6,176 nucleotides of DNA from Halieaceae bacterium (lineage in GTDB: Bacteria; Pseudomonadota; Gammaproteobacteria; Pseudomonadales; Halieaceae). Every line of letters begins with the position of its first letter. Position 1 is the stretch's first letter. A program made the translations under genes and the position numbers. Positions 1 through 6,176 of this stretch are shown one piece after another. The DNA lies in assembly GCA_009886815.1 (NCBI GenBank), contig QXYP01000199.1, forward strand, positions 1-6,176, read 5' to 3'. The notes beneath the pieces were generated by a model that ran no database searches, had not been told where the DNA came from, and worked only from the letters and a program-made list of their open reading frames with translations.

Positions 1-127
1 ATGCGCAAATTTTCCTTATTTTTGAGCCGGATACCCTGCCAAGAATAACCAATTCATGACCTAATGAGCTATCCTAAGCCCTCACTGCACAAATTACTAA
101 CTTAACCGAGTTACCGAAAAATCTGTC
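1..127. other. Non-coding leader upstream of the response regulator
   Basis: No credible gene lies here. A 15-codon reading frame begins at base 1 but has no supporting feature. An in-frame TAA at 98-100 precedes the regulator start at 128, and no ATG, GTG or TTG in that frame lies between them, so the regulator cannot begin further upstream. No strong Shine-Dalgarno sequence precedes the ATG: the nearest purine-rich bases (GAG, 108-110) are about 17 nt away, which is too far. The upstream gene is outside the window. Confidence 0.6.
22..49 (+). promoter_or_regulatory. Weak candidate sigma70 promoter
   Basis: TTGAGC at 22-27 matches four of six bases of the -35 consensus. AATAAC at 44-49 matches four of six bases of the -10 consensus, with a 16-nt spacer. 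This would leave a leader of roughly 70 nt before the regulator ATG. Matches of this quality arise often by chance in A+T-rich intergenic DNA, so this is only the best candidate seen in the leader. Confidence 0.2.
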
Positions 128-1231
128 ATGAAAATACTGCTGGCTGAAGATGACTCTCAAGTACGTACAGAGCTTCGTGAACTGTTGGTCGAGCAAGGCT
201 ATGAGGTCACGACCGCGGTAGACGGCATCGACGCTTTTGAGAAGTTCCGCGCTGACGAAATGATTGAGATCTTACTGCTCGATATTCGAATGCCACGCGC
301 TACCGGGTTGCAAACTCTCGATGCCATACAGAAAATAGAGTCACCGAAAGAGCGGGTGTTTGAAACCCTTTTTATAACTGGGAACAGTGACAATAACGCG
401 ATTGTTTCGGCGCTGAAACTAGGCGCCTTTGCATTTTTGTTCAAGCCTATAGTGGTAGAAGAGCTTCTCAAAGAACTGTCAGAAGCCACCGATAGTATCA
501 ATCAAAAACACTACCGAAACTTTCAAACCTCCATGCTTAACGCCAACCTCGAGGGTAAGACCCGTGCTAAAGCTGGGAGCTCAATAAAAGATGGCATGGG
601 CGCCACTTCTGAAATCGCCGCCATTGGTGCTGAACACTATTCTCCAGGTATAGAACAGCATGTTCATAGAATTTCAGAAATGGCTCTCTGTATCAGCGTT
701 CGCCTAGGTCTTGAGCCGCAGCTGTGTCAGCAAATTAGGCTCGCCAGCCTACTGCACGATATAGGCAAACTCGGAGGGCCCACCGATATCTATACGGCCG
801 AGCGCGCACTAACCGAAGAAGAGTTTGAAAAAACCAAAGAACATACCCGTCTGGGTGCGGCACTCCTTGAGCATTACGATGACCCCATTATTGAGGTTGC
901 GCAGAATATCGCATTGCAACACCACGAAAACTGGGACGGGTCGGGCTACCCCGCCGGCCTCAAAGGTGATGAAATCAGTATTGAGGCGGCAATTGTTCAC
1001 GCGGTAGACACCTACGACAACCTGCGATCACACCGCCCTTACAGAGCAGCACTACCCCACCATGTCGCCATGGAAATCCTCGTTAGCGGCGATGAGAAAT
1101 CTAATCCAGATCATTTTCACCCCGGCGTTTTACAGGCTCTTCTAAGCCAGCATCGCGAAATTGAAGCCATTTACGAACGCTACCGCCCTGTCGACATTGA
1201 TCCTATGACTGCCCACCAAGCGTCAGCGTAA
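128..1231 (+). CDS. Response regulator, receiver + HD-GYP domain (predicted c-di-GMP phosphodiesterase)
   Basis: A 367-residue two-component output protein of the RpfG type. Residues 1-120 form a receiver domain with acidic E7/D8/D9, phospho-acceptor D52 in a DIRMP motif, switch T84 and K106 in FKP, so it should be phosphorylatable. Residues about 125-172 are a linker with no recognisable domain. Residues about 175-355 are an HD-GYP domain: H178, H210-D211 (HDIGK, K214), H239, H265-H266 and the full HHENWDGSGYP signature (265-275), D294 and RPYR. The family hydrolyses cyclic di-GMP to pGpG or GMP in the cytoplasm, typically affecting motility and biofilm formation; that activity is inferred here. 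The spacing of metal ligands equals that of structurally characterised HD-GYP proteins as I recall them, but the glutamate four residues before the first His is Gly174, suggesting a two-metal rather than three-metal centre. The start is fixed by an in-frame TAA at 98-100. The partner kinase is not in the window. The gene converges on pepN with no gap. Confidence 0.93.
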   Translation: MKILLAEDDSQVRTELRELLVEQGYEVTTAVDGIDAFEKFRADEMIEILLLDIRMPRATGLQTLDAIQKIESPKERVFETLFITGNSDNNAIVSALKLGAFAFLFKPIVVEELLKELSEATDSINQKHYRNFQTSMLNANLEGKTRAKAGSSIKDGMGATSEIAAIGAEHYSPGIEQHVHRISEMALCISVRLGLEPQLCQQIRLASLLHDIGKLGGPTDIYTAERALTEEEFEKTKEHTRLGAALLEHYDDPIIEVAQNIALQHHENWDGSGYPAGLKGDEISIEAAIVHAVDTYDNLRSHRPYRAALPHHVAMEILVSGDEKSNPDHFHPGVLQALLSQHREIEAIYERYRPVDIDPMTAHQASA

Positions 1232-3835
1232 CTATTTATCTAGGGCCTTTCCCACAACTTCGAAAACATCTCGAGATAAATTATCGAGGCCAGCAATACG
1301 CTCTAGCTGGCTCTGCATTGCGTCCACCCCGTGTGCGTAACGGCGAAAGCGCGTTAACGGCGTACACAGGCGAGCTGCAATCTGTGGGTTCGCGGATTGT
1401 ACTCTTGCAATGACATCCCCTAAAAAGGCGTATCCAGCTCCGTCCTGGCGATGGAATGCGATCGGGTTGGCTGAGGCAAAACCGCCCACCAAAGCTCGAA
1501 TTTTATTGGGATTACGCCAATCAAAAGCCCCGTGATTTTGGAGCGCTATCACCGACTCAACGGTATCTGCACTAGGCCTTGTAGCCTGCAGCGTGAACCA
1601 TTGGTTGACGATAAGCGCCTCATGTTGCCACTGCTGATAAAAATTGCCCAGCACCGCGCTACGGGTTGACTCGTCACCCCCGTTGACCAACACGCGAAGT
1701 GTGGCCAAACGATCACTTAGGTTATCGGCATTACCGAGCAAAGTTTCAGCCCAGTCCAAAGCTTCGGGTCGGGCCTGACTTAAATAACTCAACGCGAGAT
1801 GACGCAGCGCTCTTTGACCAATCTGCCTACCGTTTGCTTGATAAGTCTCTGGGTTCTCGTAACGACTAAACCAAGACGTCCACTGCGCTTCAAATTCTGT
1901 AGCCAGTATTTTTTTGATGTCTTCCCGGGCGCCCCTAATTTCAAATACATCGACGAGACCGTGTTGAGCCTGTCGATCAGCCAGATACTCCTCTGATGGC
2001 AACGTCAGCAACTGAGCCTTCATCGCGTCATCAATATCACTAGACATAGCCTGCCGGTAAGCCGAAATAAATGCATCCGATAAAGGCTCGCCACGTGCTT
2101 GTGCTTCAATGACTCGCGATGCGTAACGCTGCATCGCATCCCATTTTACAAAGTCGTCACTATCGCTGCCGATCAATGCCGCTAGGGTGTCATCATCGTC
2201 AGCGCTTTGAAGCCTTACTGGCGCAGAAAAGCCACGCAGCAACGAGACCACAGGCTTATCTTCAACATTATCGATCTCAAAGACCTGCTTAGCTTCTGTA
2301 ACTTCGAGTAAACGCGTAGAACCCCCCTCTTCAAAAGTATGCGAGTGTCCTTTTACAACTAGGCCAATAGCGACTGGCAGGTGCAGCGGCGGCTTGCTTG
2401 CGCCGTCAGAGTTCTGGCCATTATTTTGCGTCACCGTTAAGGTCACCCGTCGAGCTGTCGGGTCGTATTGGTCATCGATAATCAGATTTGGCGTCCCTGA
2501 CTGTTCATACCAGCGACGGAACTGCGTCAGATCTTTTTCAGAGACCTGCTCCATTGCAGAGACAAAGTCGTCGCAGGTAACGGCCTGACCGTCATGCTTA
2601 GCAAAATAATATTTCGCGCCGGCAATAAATAGGTCGTGCCCCAACAAGGTGTGTAGCATCCGAACAACTTCGGCGCCCTTTTCGTACACTGTTAACGTAT
2701 AAAAATTTGAAATTTCAATAAAGCTGTCGGGCCGCACAGGGTGCGCCATGGGGCCTGCGTCCTCGGCAAATTGATGCGTTCTCAAAAAGCTGACGTCTTC
2801 AACACGCTTCACCCCCGCTGAGTTCATGTCGGCTGAAAATTGCGAGTCGCGAAAGACCGTAAAACCCTCTTTCAAACTGAGCTGAAACCAATCGCGACAG
2901 GTGACTCGATTACCCGAAAAATTATGAAAATATTCATGGGCAACAATCGATTCAATCCTGAGATACCCCGCGTCGGTTGTGATGTCGGGCGAAGCTAGAA
3001 CGCATGAGGTGTTGAATATATTGAGACCCTTATTTTCCATGGCTCCCATATTAAAATCATCGACCGCGACAATATTAAAAAGATCGAGGTCATATTCAAG
3101 GCCATAAACTTGTTCATCCCACTTCATGGAGCGTTTTAAAGAGTCCATGGCATGATCGCAGTAGTTCACATCTTTGGCCTCAACAAAGACATTCAGCGCC
3201 ACCTCGCGGCCAGACGCTGTGGTAAATGACTCTGAAACAGATTCAAGATCTCCTGCTACCAGAGCAAAGAGGTAACAGGGCTTCGGCCAGGGGTCGTGCC
3301 ACACACTGCGGTGCCGGCCCTCGGTTAAATCCTCTTGGGCAACTGCATTACCGTTACTCAGCAGTATCGGACAGGAGGCTTTGTCAGCCTCAACAGTTAC
3401 TTTAAAAATAGCGAGCACATCAGGCCGATCAAGGAAAAAAGTTATCTTCCTAAAGCCTTCTGCCTCACATTGCGTGCAGTAAATAGTGCGAGAACGATAC
3501 AGCCCCTCTAGAGCTGTATTGGCCTCAGGGTATATGCGTACCCGTGTCAACAACTGGCAACTTTCACCGATTTGGGGCAGGGTTAATTGACGGCCGTCAT
3601 AGCTATATTCGTGTTGTTGCAGCGGCGTACCGTCAATTTCAATCTGCTCGATTTCCAGATCCTCGCCGTCCAGAACCCAGGGAGCTTCGTCTTCGCGTTG
3701 CCGCTGTAAATGCAATATGCTCGAAACCAAGGTAAAGCCGTCATAAATGGCAAAAGTCAGATCAGCATCCGTTATGCTAAATACAGGGGCTGAATATTCT
3801 TTACGATAGATCGTTGTCGGAGTGCCATCACGCAT
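1232..3835 (-). CDS. pepN: Aminopeptidase N (M1 family zinc metallopeptidase)
   Basis: At 867 residues this is essentially full length (E. coli PepN has 870). It removes N-terminal amino acids from peptides in the cytoplasm as a late step of protein turnover. The zinc site is HEYFH (H300, E301, H304) plus E323 in LKEG. The exopeptidase motif GAMEN is at 264-268, preceded by M263. E124 and Y384 match the N-terminus-binding Glu and transition-state Tyr of E. coli PepN (E121, Y381), all with a constant +3 offset. The rest follows the usual PepN order: beta N-terminal domain (to about 190), thermolysin-like domain (to about 445), small beta domain, then helical C-terminal domain. There is no signal peptide. 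The ATG overlaps the DUF2797 stop by 8 nt (ATGCGTGA). An in-frame TAA at 3848-3850 excludes a longer start, and AAAGG at 3845-3849 lies 9 nt before the ATG. It is the last gene of the operon, and no terminator hairpin with a T-run follows. Confidence 0.98.
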   Translation of the reverse strand: MRDGTPTTIYRKEYSAPVFSITDADLTFAIYDGFTLVSSILHLQRQREDEAPWVLDGEDLEIEQIEIDGTPLQQHEYSYDGRQLTLPQIGESCQLLTRVRIYPEANTALEGLYRSRTIYCTQCEAEGFRKITFFLDRPDVLAIFKVTVEADKASCPILLSNGNAVAQEDLTEGRHRSVWHDPWPKPCYLFALVAGDLESVSESFTTASGREVALNVFVEAKDVNYCDHAMDSLKRSMKWDEQVYGLEYDLDLFNIVAVDDFNMGAMENKGLNIFNTSCVLASPDITTDAGYLRIESIVAHEYFHNFSGNRVTCRDWFQLSLKEGFTVFRDSQFSADMNSAGVKRVEDVSFLRTHQFAEDAGPMAHPVRPDSFIEISNFYTLTVYEKGAEVVRMLHTLLGHDLFIAGAKYYFAKHDGQAVTCDDFVSAMEQVSEKDLTQFRRWYEQSGTPNLIIDDQYDPTARRVTLTVTQNNGQNSDGASKPPLHLPVAIGLVVKGHSHTFEEGGSTRLLEVTEAKQVFEIDNVEDKPVVSLLRGFSAPVRLQSADDDDTLAALIGSDSDDFVKWDAMQRYASRVIEAQARGEPLSDAFISAYRQAMSSDIDDAMKAQLLTLPSEEYLADRQAQHGLVDVFEIRGAREDIKKILATEFEAQWTSWFSRYENPETYQANGRQIGQRALRHLALSYLSQARPEALDWAETLLGNADNLSDRLATLRVLVNGGDESTRSAVLGNFYQQWQHEALIVNQWFTLQATRPSADTVESVIALQNHGAFDWRNPNKIRALVGGFASANPIAFHRQDGAGYAFLGDVIARVQSANPQIAARLCTPLTRFRRYAHGVDAMQSQLERIAGLDNLSRDVFEVVGKALDK

Positions 3836-4664
3836 TGTCGTGTACCTTTACCTCTAAATTATAGCCGCCGTATTTTCGAATATTGATGACCCCCGTATCA
3901 AACATAAGATACTGGCCTTTGATGCCCAGCAGCGTCCCTTCAATTTTCTGTGTTTTATCCAGGTTGTGTGAACTTACTTTGACCGGCCATTCTAAAACTG
4001 GATAGTCGATACTCACAGTGCTCGAGTCGTCCAACCACTGTATTGCCTGCATGCCATAGGTTGACTGCAATTCACTAATGCCTTGCGCACATATCTCAGC
4101 CAAGGCCTGCTGCCGTTCCTGCAAATCAATCGGCGCGCCATTGCCTTTGAGCATTGTTTGCCAGGCGGTTTTATCGGCGACATGCTGAGCCAAAAGTATC
4201 TCGAGCAGGCCAGATTGGTAGCGAGTGGCAACACGTGCAATCGGTTTGGCTTGTGTGGCTCCCTGATCTATCCAACGCGTCGGCACCTGCGTACCTCGGG
4301 TAATTCCTACCTTCACACCAGAAGTATTTGCCAAGTAAACAACATGATCCACAAAACAATTCGTTTCACCCCACTCGGGCTCTCGACAGGTTCCCTGTGC
4401 AAAATGGCATTTTTCAGGTTTGATAATGCAGGTATCACACTGGGCCAGCCGCTGAAAACAGGGATAACAATAACCCTGATTAAAGCTCTTTTTCGTCACC
4501 CTATCGCAATGAACACAGTTGATTAATCCTGTGGAATTAATGCTCACCTTGCGCCCCAACCAGTCATTGACTGAGACTTCCTGATCGCCCGCTATAAAGG
4601 TATAGCTAACGGGGTCATTGAGGCTAACCCGCATTTTTCTTACCGCGCCGGATACTTCCGTCAT
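3828..4664 (-). CDS. DUF2797 family protein, cysteine-rich (probable zinc-binding)
   Basis: A 278-residue protein that I place in the DUF2797 family from its motifs and its position before pepN; no function is established to my knowledge. The N-terminal 45 residues look like a small beta domain. A cysteine-rich block follows: C50-x2-C53, C66-x2-C69, C76-x2-C79, C86, C93 and C103, a spacing that suggests two structural zinc sites. Residues about 107-160 carry VVYLANTSG, VKVGIT (117-122), R130 and E155. This order resembles the paired strands, arginine and glutamate of GIY-YIG/T5orf172 nucleases, though the resemblance is inferred by eye. The C-terminal part (about 215-278) looks beta-rich. There is no signal peptide or membrane segment, so it is probably cytoplasmic. 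The ATG shares ATGA with the end of the DUF1315 gene. A TAA in frame immediately before it (4665-4667) excludes an earlier start, and GAGGA at 4674-4678 is a well-placed ribosome site. Confidence 0.88.
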   Translation of the reverse strand: MTEVSGAVRKMRVSLNDPVSYTFIAGDQEVSVNDWLGRKVSINSTGLINCVHCDRVTKKSFNQGYCYPCFQRLAQCDTCIIKPEKCHFAQGTCREPEWGETNCFVDHVVYLANTSGVKVGITRGTQVPTRWIDQGATQAKPIARVATRYQSGLLEILLAQHVADKTAWQTMLKGNGAPIDLQERQQALAEICAQGISELQSTYGMQAIQWLDDSSTVSIDYPVLEWPVKVSSHNLDKTQKIEGTLLGIKGQYLMFDTGVINIRKYGGYNLEVKVHDNA

Positions 4665-4930
4665 TTATTTTTTTCCTCATCGAGCCAGGTCATTGGTTGG
4701 GGCTCATCGCAGCTGCTACCCGCTTTGCTACCCTTGTCGATATAGCCAATGCGCTCATCCGGCGGCAGATTCAGCGCACCCCAAGCAATAACGGCCTTCA
4801 TGGTGTGTTCGCGCTGTGCTGCGGTAACGCTGCTGCCATCGGGCCACAAACCTGTCGCCAGCGCCTGTACCATCCGTTCATACAGGTCTGGGCCCATAGC
4901 GCGCACGGTTTCCAAATACGGATCAGTCAA
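4661..4930 (-). CDS. DUF1315 (YeaC-like) family protein with TTG start
   Basis: A small acidic protein of 89 residues, close to the roughly 90 residues of E. coli YeaC. Family-like features are a helical N-terminus (YLETVRAMGPDLYERMVQAL), the LWPDGSSVT turn (28-36), AQREHTMKAVIAWG (38-51) and the DERIGYID block (58-65). The function is unknown; it is probably a soluble cytoplasmic protein, with no cysteine pair, signal or membrane segment that would suggest more. The start is TTG. An in-frame TAA lies only two codons upstream (TAA GGC TTG), the next ATG would remove 11 conserved-looking residues, and a good Shine-Dalgarno sits 8 nt before the TTG. The gene is 14 nt after the rhomboid stop and overlaps the DUF2797 start by 4 nt, so it is very probably co-translated with its neighbours. 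Confidence 0.9.
   Translation of the reverse strand: MTDPYLETVRAMGPDLYERMVQALATGLWPDGSSVTAAQREHTMKAVIAWGALNLPPDERIGYIDKGSKAGSSCDEPQPMTWLDEEKNK
4674..4678 (-). promoter_or_regulatory. Ribosome binding site of the DUF2797 gene
   Basis: On the minus strand GAGGA lies 9 nt before the DUF2797 ATG, inside the last codons of the DUF1315 gene. An A-rich spacer separates it from the ATG. Since the stop and start share ATGA, new loading and termination-reinitiation are both possible. Confidence 0.6.
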
Positions 4931-4938
4931 GCCTTACA

Positions 4939-4944
4939 CCCTCT
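4939..4944 (-). promoter_or_regulatory. Ribosome binding site that fixes the TTG start of the DUF1315 gene
   Basis: On the minus strand AGAGGG fills the start of the 14-nt gap between the rhomboid TAA and the DUF1315 TTG, with an 8-nt spacer to the TTG. It is the strongest Shine-Dalgarno match in the operon. Together with the in-frame TAA two codons upstream, it supports TTG as the true start. Confidence 0.7.
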
Positions 4945-5571
4945 TTAAGATCTATCGAGTCGAGACAACAGGGCAAATACACCGCCCAAGATAACGCCTA
5001 TAACCAGCCCACCGAGGTGCGCGCCATTGGCAATCGCGCCAGCGCCCAGAATCTCTAGCGCACCGACCAGTCCAACTAAAAGCCAGATCAGCATAAAGCC
5101 CATAATGGCCGGAGGCAGCGGCTCTATCCAGTGAGGTCGAAGGGCATTACCCGCCCATATGAAACCCATGAACGCATAAACTACGCCAGACATACCTCCG
5201 AAAATCGACGGCCCAGAAATAAAATATTGCACGCTGTTTGAAAATACTGCCGAAGCCAAATATAAGCCCAACAAATTCATTGAACCCAACGACACCTCTA
5301 TGCGGCGCCCAAACTCCCAGATCCACAGGCAGTTAAAGACCAAATGCATCCAGCTGAAATGCAGCAGAGTCGGAGTAATGAAGCGCCACCAATCATTACC
5401 AGGCTCACCCAGGCGGCCGCCACGGGGCGTGAGTTCTACGGGGACGAAATTAAACAATTGCAGAATTGATCCATAAAAACCCAGTTCCTTAAACAGCAGA
5501 AAAACCAGGCTGCTCAGAGCAACCAGGGCAAAGGCAATGGGGGCTGATCTAATCTTACTGGGTAAGTGCAT
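4945..5571 (-). CDS. Rhomboid family intramembrane serine protease (GlpG-like core)
   Basis: An inner-membrane protease of 208 residues that cuts transmembrane substrates within the bilayer. Six hydrophobic segments are visible. The catalytic serine is S128 in GGMSGVVYAFMG at the start of TM4, and the catalytic histidine is H185 in NGAHLGGL of TM6. H76 and N80 in HLVFN of TM2 match the oxyanion-hole His/Asn of GlpG. The L1-loop and TM2 region (WWRFITPTLLHFSWMH) is also GlpG-like. The cytoplasmic N-terminal domain of E. coli GlpG is absent: TM1 begins about 10 residues after the start. I chose the ATG at 5569-5571 (MHLPSK), which overlaps nadK by 17 nt. An ATG at 5602-5604 would add 11 residues and give a 50-nt overlap. 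Neither start has a convincing Shine-Dalgarno; proximity to the nadK stop favours the shorter form by coupled reinitiation. The natural substrate is unknown. Confidence 0.93.
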   Translation of the reverse strand: MHLPSKIRSAPIAFALVALSSLVFLLFKELGFYGSILQLFNFVPVELTPRGGRLGEPGNDWWRFITPTLLHFSWMHLVFNCLWIWEFGRRIEVSLGSMNLLGLYLASAVFSNSVQYFISGPSIFGGMSGVVYAFMGFIWAGNALRPHWIEPLPPAIMGFMLIWLLVGLVGALEILGAGAIANGAHLGGLVIGVILGGVFALLSRLDRS

Positions 5572-6176
5572 CGGACCATCGTAGCTTGTCGCGGCAACTC
5601 GCATAAAAGCTGTTTCCCGGGGGATGCAATAAAATAAGCCGCTCCTGCTTTTTACTCACGGTCACCGAATCGCCGGGGAGAGCGGTTAGAGAAACCTGGC
5701 CATCGCAAGTCACCAAAGGATGTATTTGATTGCGTGAGACAACATCAACCTTTATTTGCGAATCACCGTGAACAACAATCGGCCGACTCGTTAGCGAATG
5801 CGAGAACATGGGTACTAAAACAATGGCGTCTAGGGAAGGATTCATAATGGGTCCTCCACCCGACATAGAGTAGGCCGTAGACCCTGTCGGCGTAGCCAAA
5901 ATCAATCCATCGGCGTTCATGCGATAGACAAACTCACCATCGATGGTCAGCTCAAATTCAATCATTTGCGCCGAAGTCCCTGAATTGACCACCACATCGT
6001 TCAGCGCCTCTGCCGCCCCAATTACCGCGCCATCACGAATCACTTGGGTGTCGAGTAAAAATCGCGAATCTCGCGTGTAGTTGCCATCAAGTACCGCTGT
6101 TACCTGAGCAACCAAATCATCGGGGCTCACATCGGTTAAAAAGCCAAGACGGCCACGGTTCACCCCAATCACAGGA
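5555..6176 (-). CDS. nadK: NAD kinase, C-terminal part (5' end outside window)
   Basis: Phosphorylates NAD to NADP in the cytoplasm, using ATP or polyphosphate depending on the subtype. The frame is open to the window edge, so the start and roughly the first 85 residues, including the catalytic GGDG motif, are not visible. What is seen matches E. coli NadK along its length: GVNRGRLGFLTD (about 6137-6166), RFLLDTQV, the short N-E/D motif as LNDVVV, MIEFELTIDG, DGLILATPTGSTAYS (TPTGSTAYS at 5867-5893), GGGPIMNPSLDAIVLVPM, SRPIVV and the terminal LRWSDAL. The GTG at 6170-6172 is an internal valine codon, preceded by a proline codon as in the family's P-V-x-G-V-N-R motif, not a start. nadK is the first gene of the operon that can be seen; the promoter must lie beyond 6176. 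Confidence 0.97.
   Translation of the reverse strand, partial: PVIGVNRGRLGFLTDVSPDDLVAQVTAVLDGNYTRDSRFLLDTQVIRDGAVIGAAEALNDVVVNSGTSAQMIEFELTIDGEFVYRMNADGLILATPTGSTAYSMSGGGPIMNPSLDAIVLVPMFSHSLTSRPIVVHGDSQIKVDVVSRNQIHPLVTCDGQVSLTALPGDSVTVSKKQERLILLHPPGNSFYASCRDKLRWSDALTQ

Noticed and set aside
1..48. A 15-codon frame starting at base 1
   Set aside because: It is very short, its upstream context is unknown because of the window edge, and nothing suggests a leader-peptide function.
199..501. A 100-codon open frame on the minus strand across the receiver domain
   Set aside because: The plus-strand frame carries all receiver-domain residues. The antisense product is low-complexity and Ser-rich, as expected for a shadow.
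1270..1288. Inverted repeat CTCGA / TCGAG with a 9-nt loop near the pepN 3' end, considered as a terminator
   Set aside because: The stem is only 5 bp, it lies inside the pepN coding sequence and no T-run follows on either strand.
4459..4478. Inverted repeat CAGGG/CCCTG with a partial match to the I-SceI homing-endonuclease site
   Set aside because: It encodes the conserved cysteine-rich segment of DUF2797 (around GYCYPC). The match is partial, and no intron or homing endonuclease is present, so it is coincidental.
4083..4526. A 147-codon open frame on the plus strand, antisense to the DUF2797 gene
   Set aside because: It lies wholly inside a gene with clear motifs, and its translation shows no recognisable domain. 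It is most likely a shadow frame.
4668..4678. A7 run at the end of the DUF1315 gene, considered as a -1 frameshift site fusing it to DUF2797
   Set aside because: The heptamer could in principle slip, but the -1 frame meets a TAA at once (4665-4667), directly before the DUF2797 ATG, so no fusion protein can result.
6170..6172. GTG as a possible NadK start
   Set aside because: It encodes the conserved valine just before the GVNRG motif in the middle of the enzyme. The frame continues open to the window edge, so this is a truncation by the window, not a short gene.

Overview
The window looks like chromosomal DNA of a gammaproteobacterium. The minus-strand gene order nadK - rhomboid - DUF1315 - DUF2797 - pepN is one I recall from Pseudomonas and relatives (the pepN/ppnK neighbourhood of P. 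aeruginosa). The proteins also resemble E. coli NadK, GlpG, YeaC and PepN closely in their motifs. The balanced base composition and this gene order would fit a marine Pseudomonas/Cellvibrionales-type bacterium, but that placement is inference. I see no insertion sequence, phage gene, tRNA, rRNA, CRISPR array or integration scar.

Layout. Positions 1-127 are non-coding leader DNA with at best a weak promoter. Positions 128-1231 (+) encode a response regulator with an N-terminal receiver domain and a C-terminal HD-GYP domain, a predicted cyclic-di-GMP phosphodiesterase. It meets the next gene tail to tail with no base between the two stop codons. The rest of the window (1232-6176) is one tightly packed minus-strand operon. 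In transcription order it holds the 3' part of nadK (5' end outside the window), a GlpG-like rhomboid protease, a small DUF1315/YeaC-type protein with a TTG start, a cysteine-rich DUF2797 protein, and aminopeptidase N (pepN). Spacings along the operon are an overlap (17 nt with the preferred rhomboid start), a 14-nt gap, a 4-nt overlap and an 8-nt overlap, so translational coupling is likely throughout.

How the genes work together. NadK makes NADP from NAD. The rhomboid cuts membrane proteins inside the bilayer. PepN trims peptides in the cytoplasm. The roles of the DUF1315 and DUF2797 proteins are unknown. The operon is housekeeping in character, and any functional link among its members is inferred from conserved neighbourhood only. 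The response regulator belongs to a separate, convergent transcription unit.

I did not find a clearly new multi-gene system. The points most worth a second look are the DUF2797 protein (multi-cysteine, probably zinc-binding, followed by a GIY-YIG-like segment), the loss of the third-metal glutamate in the HD-GYP domain, and the zero-spacing convergent gene ends.
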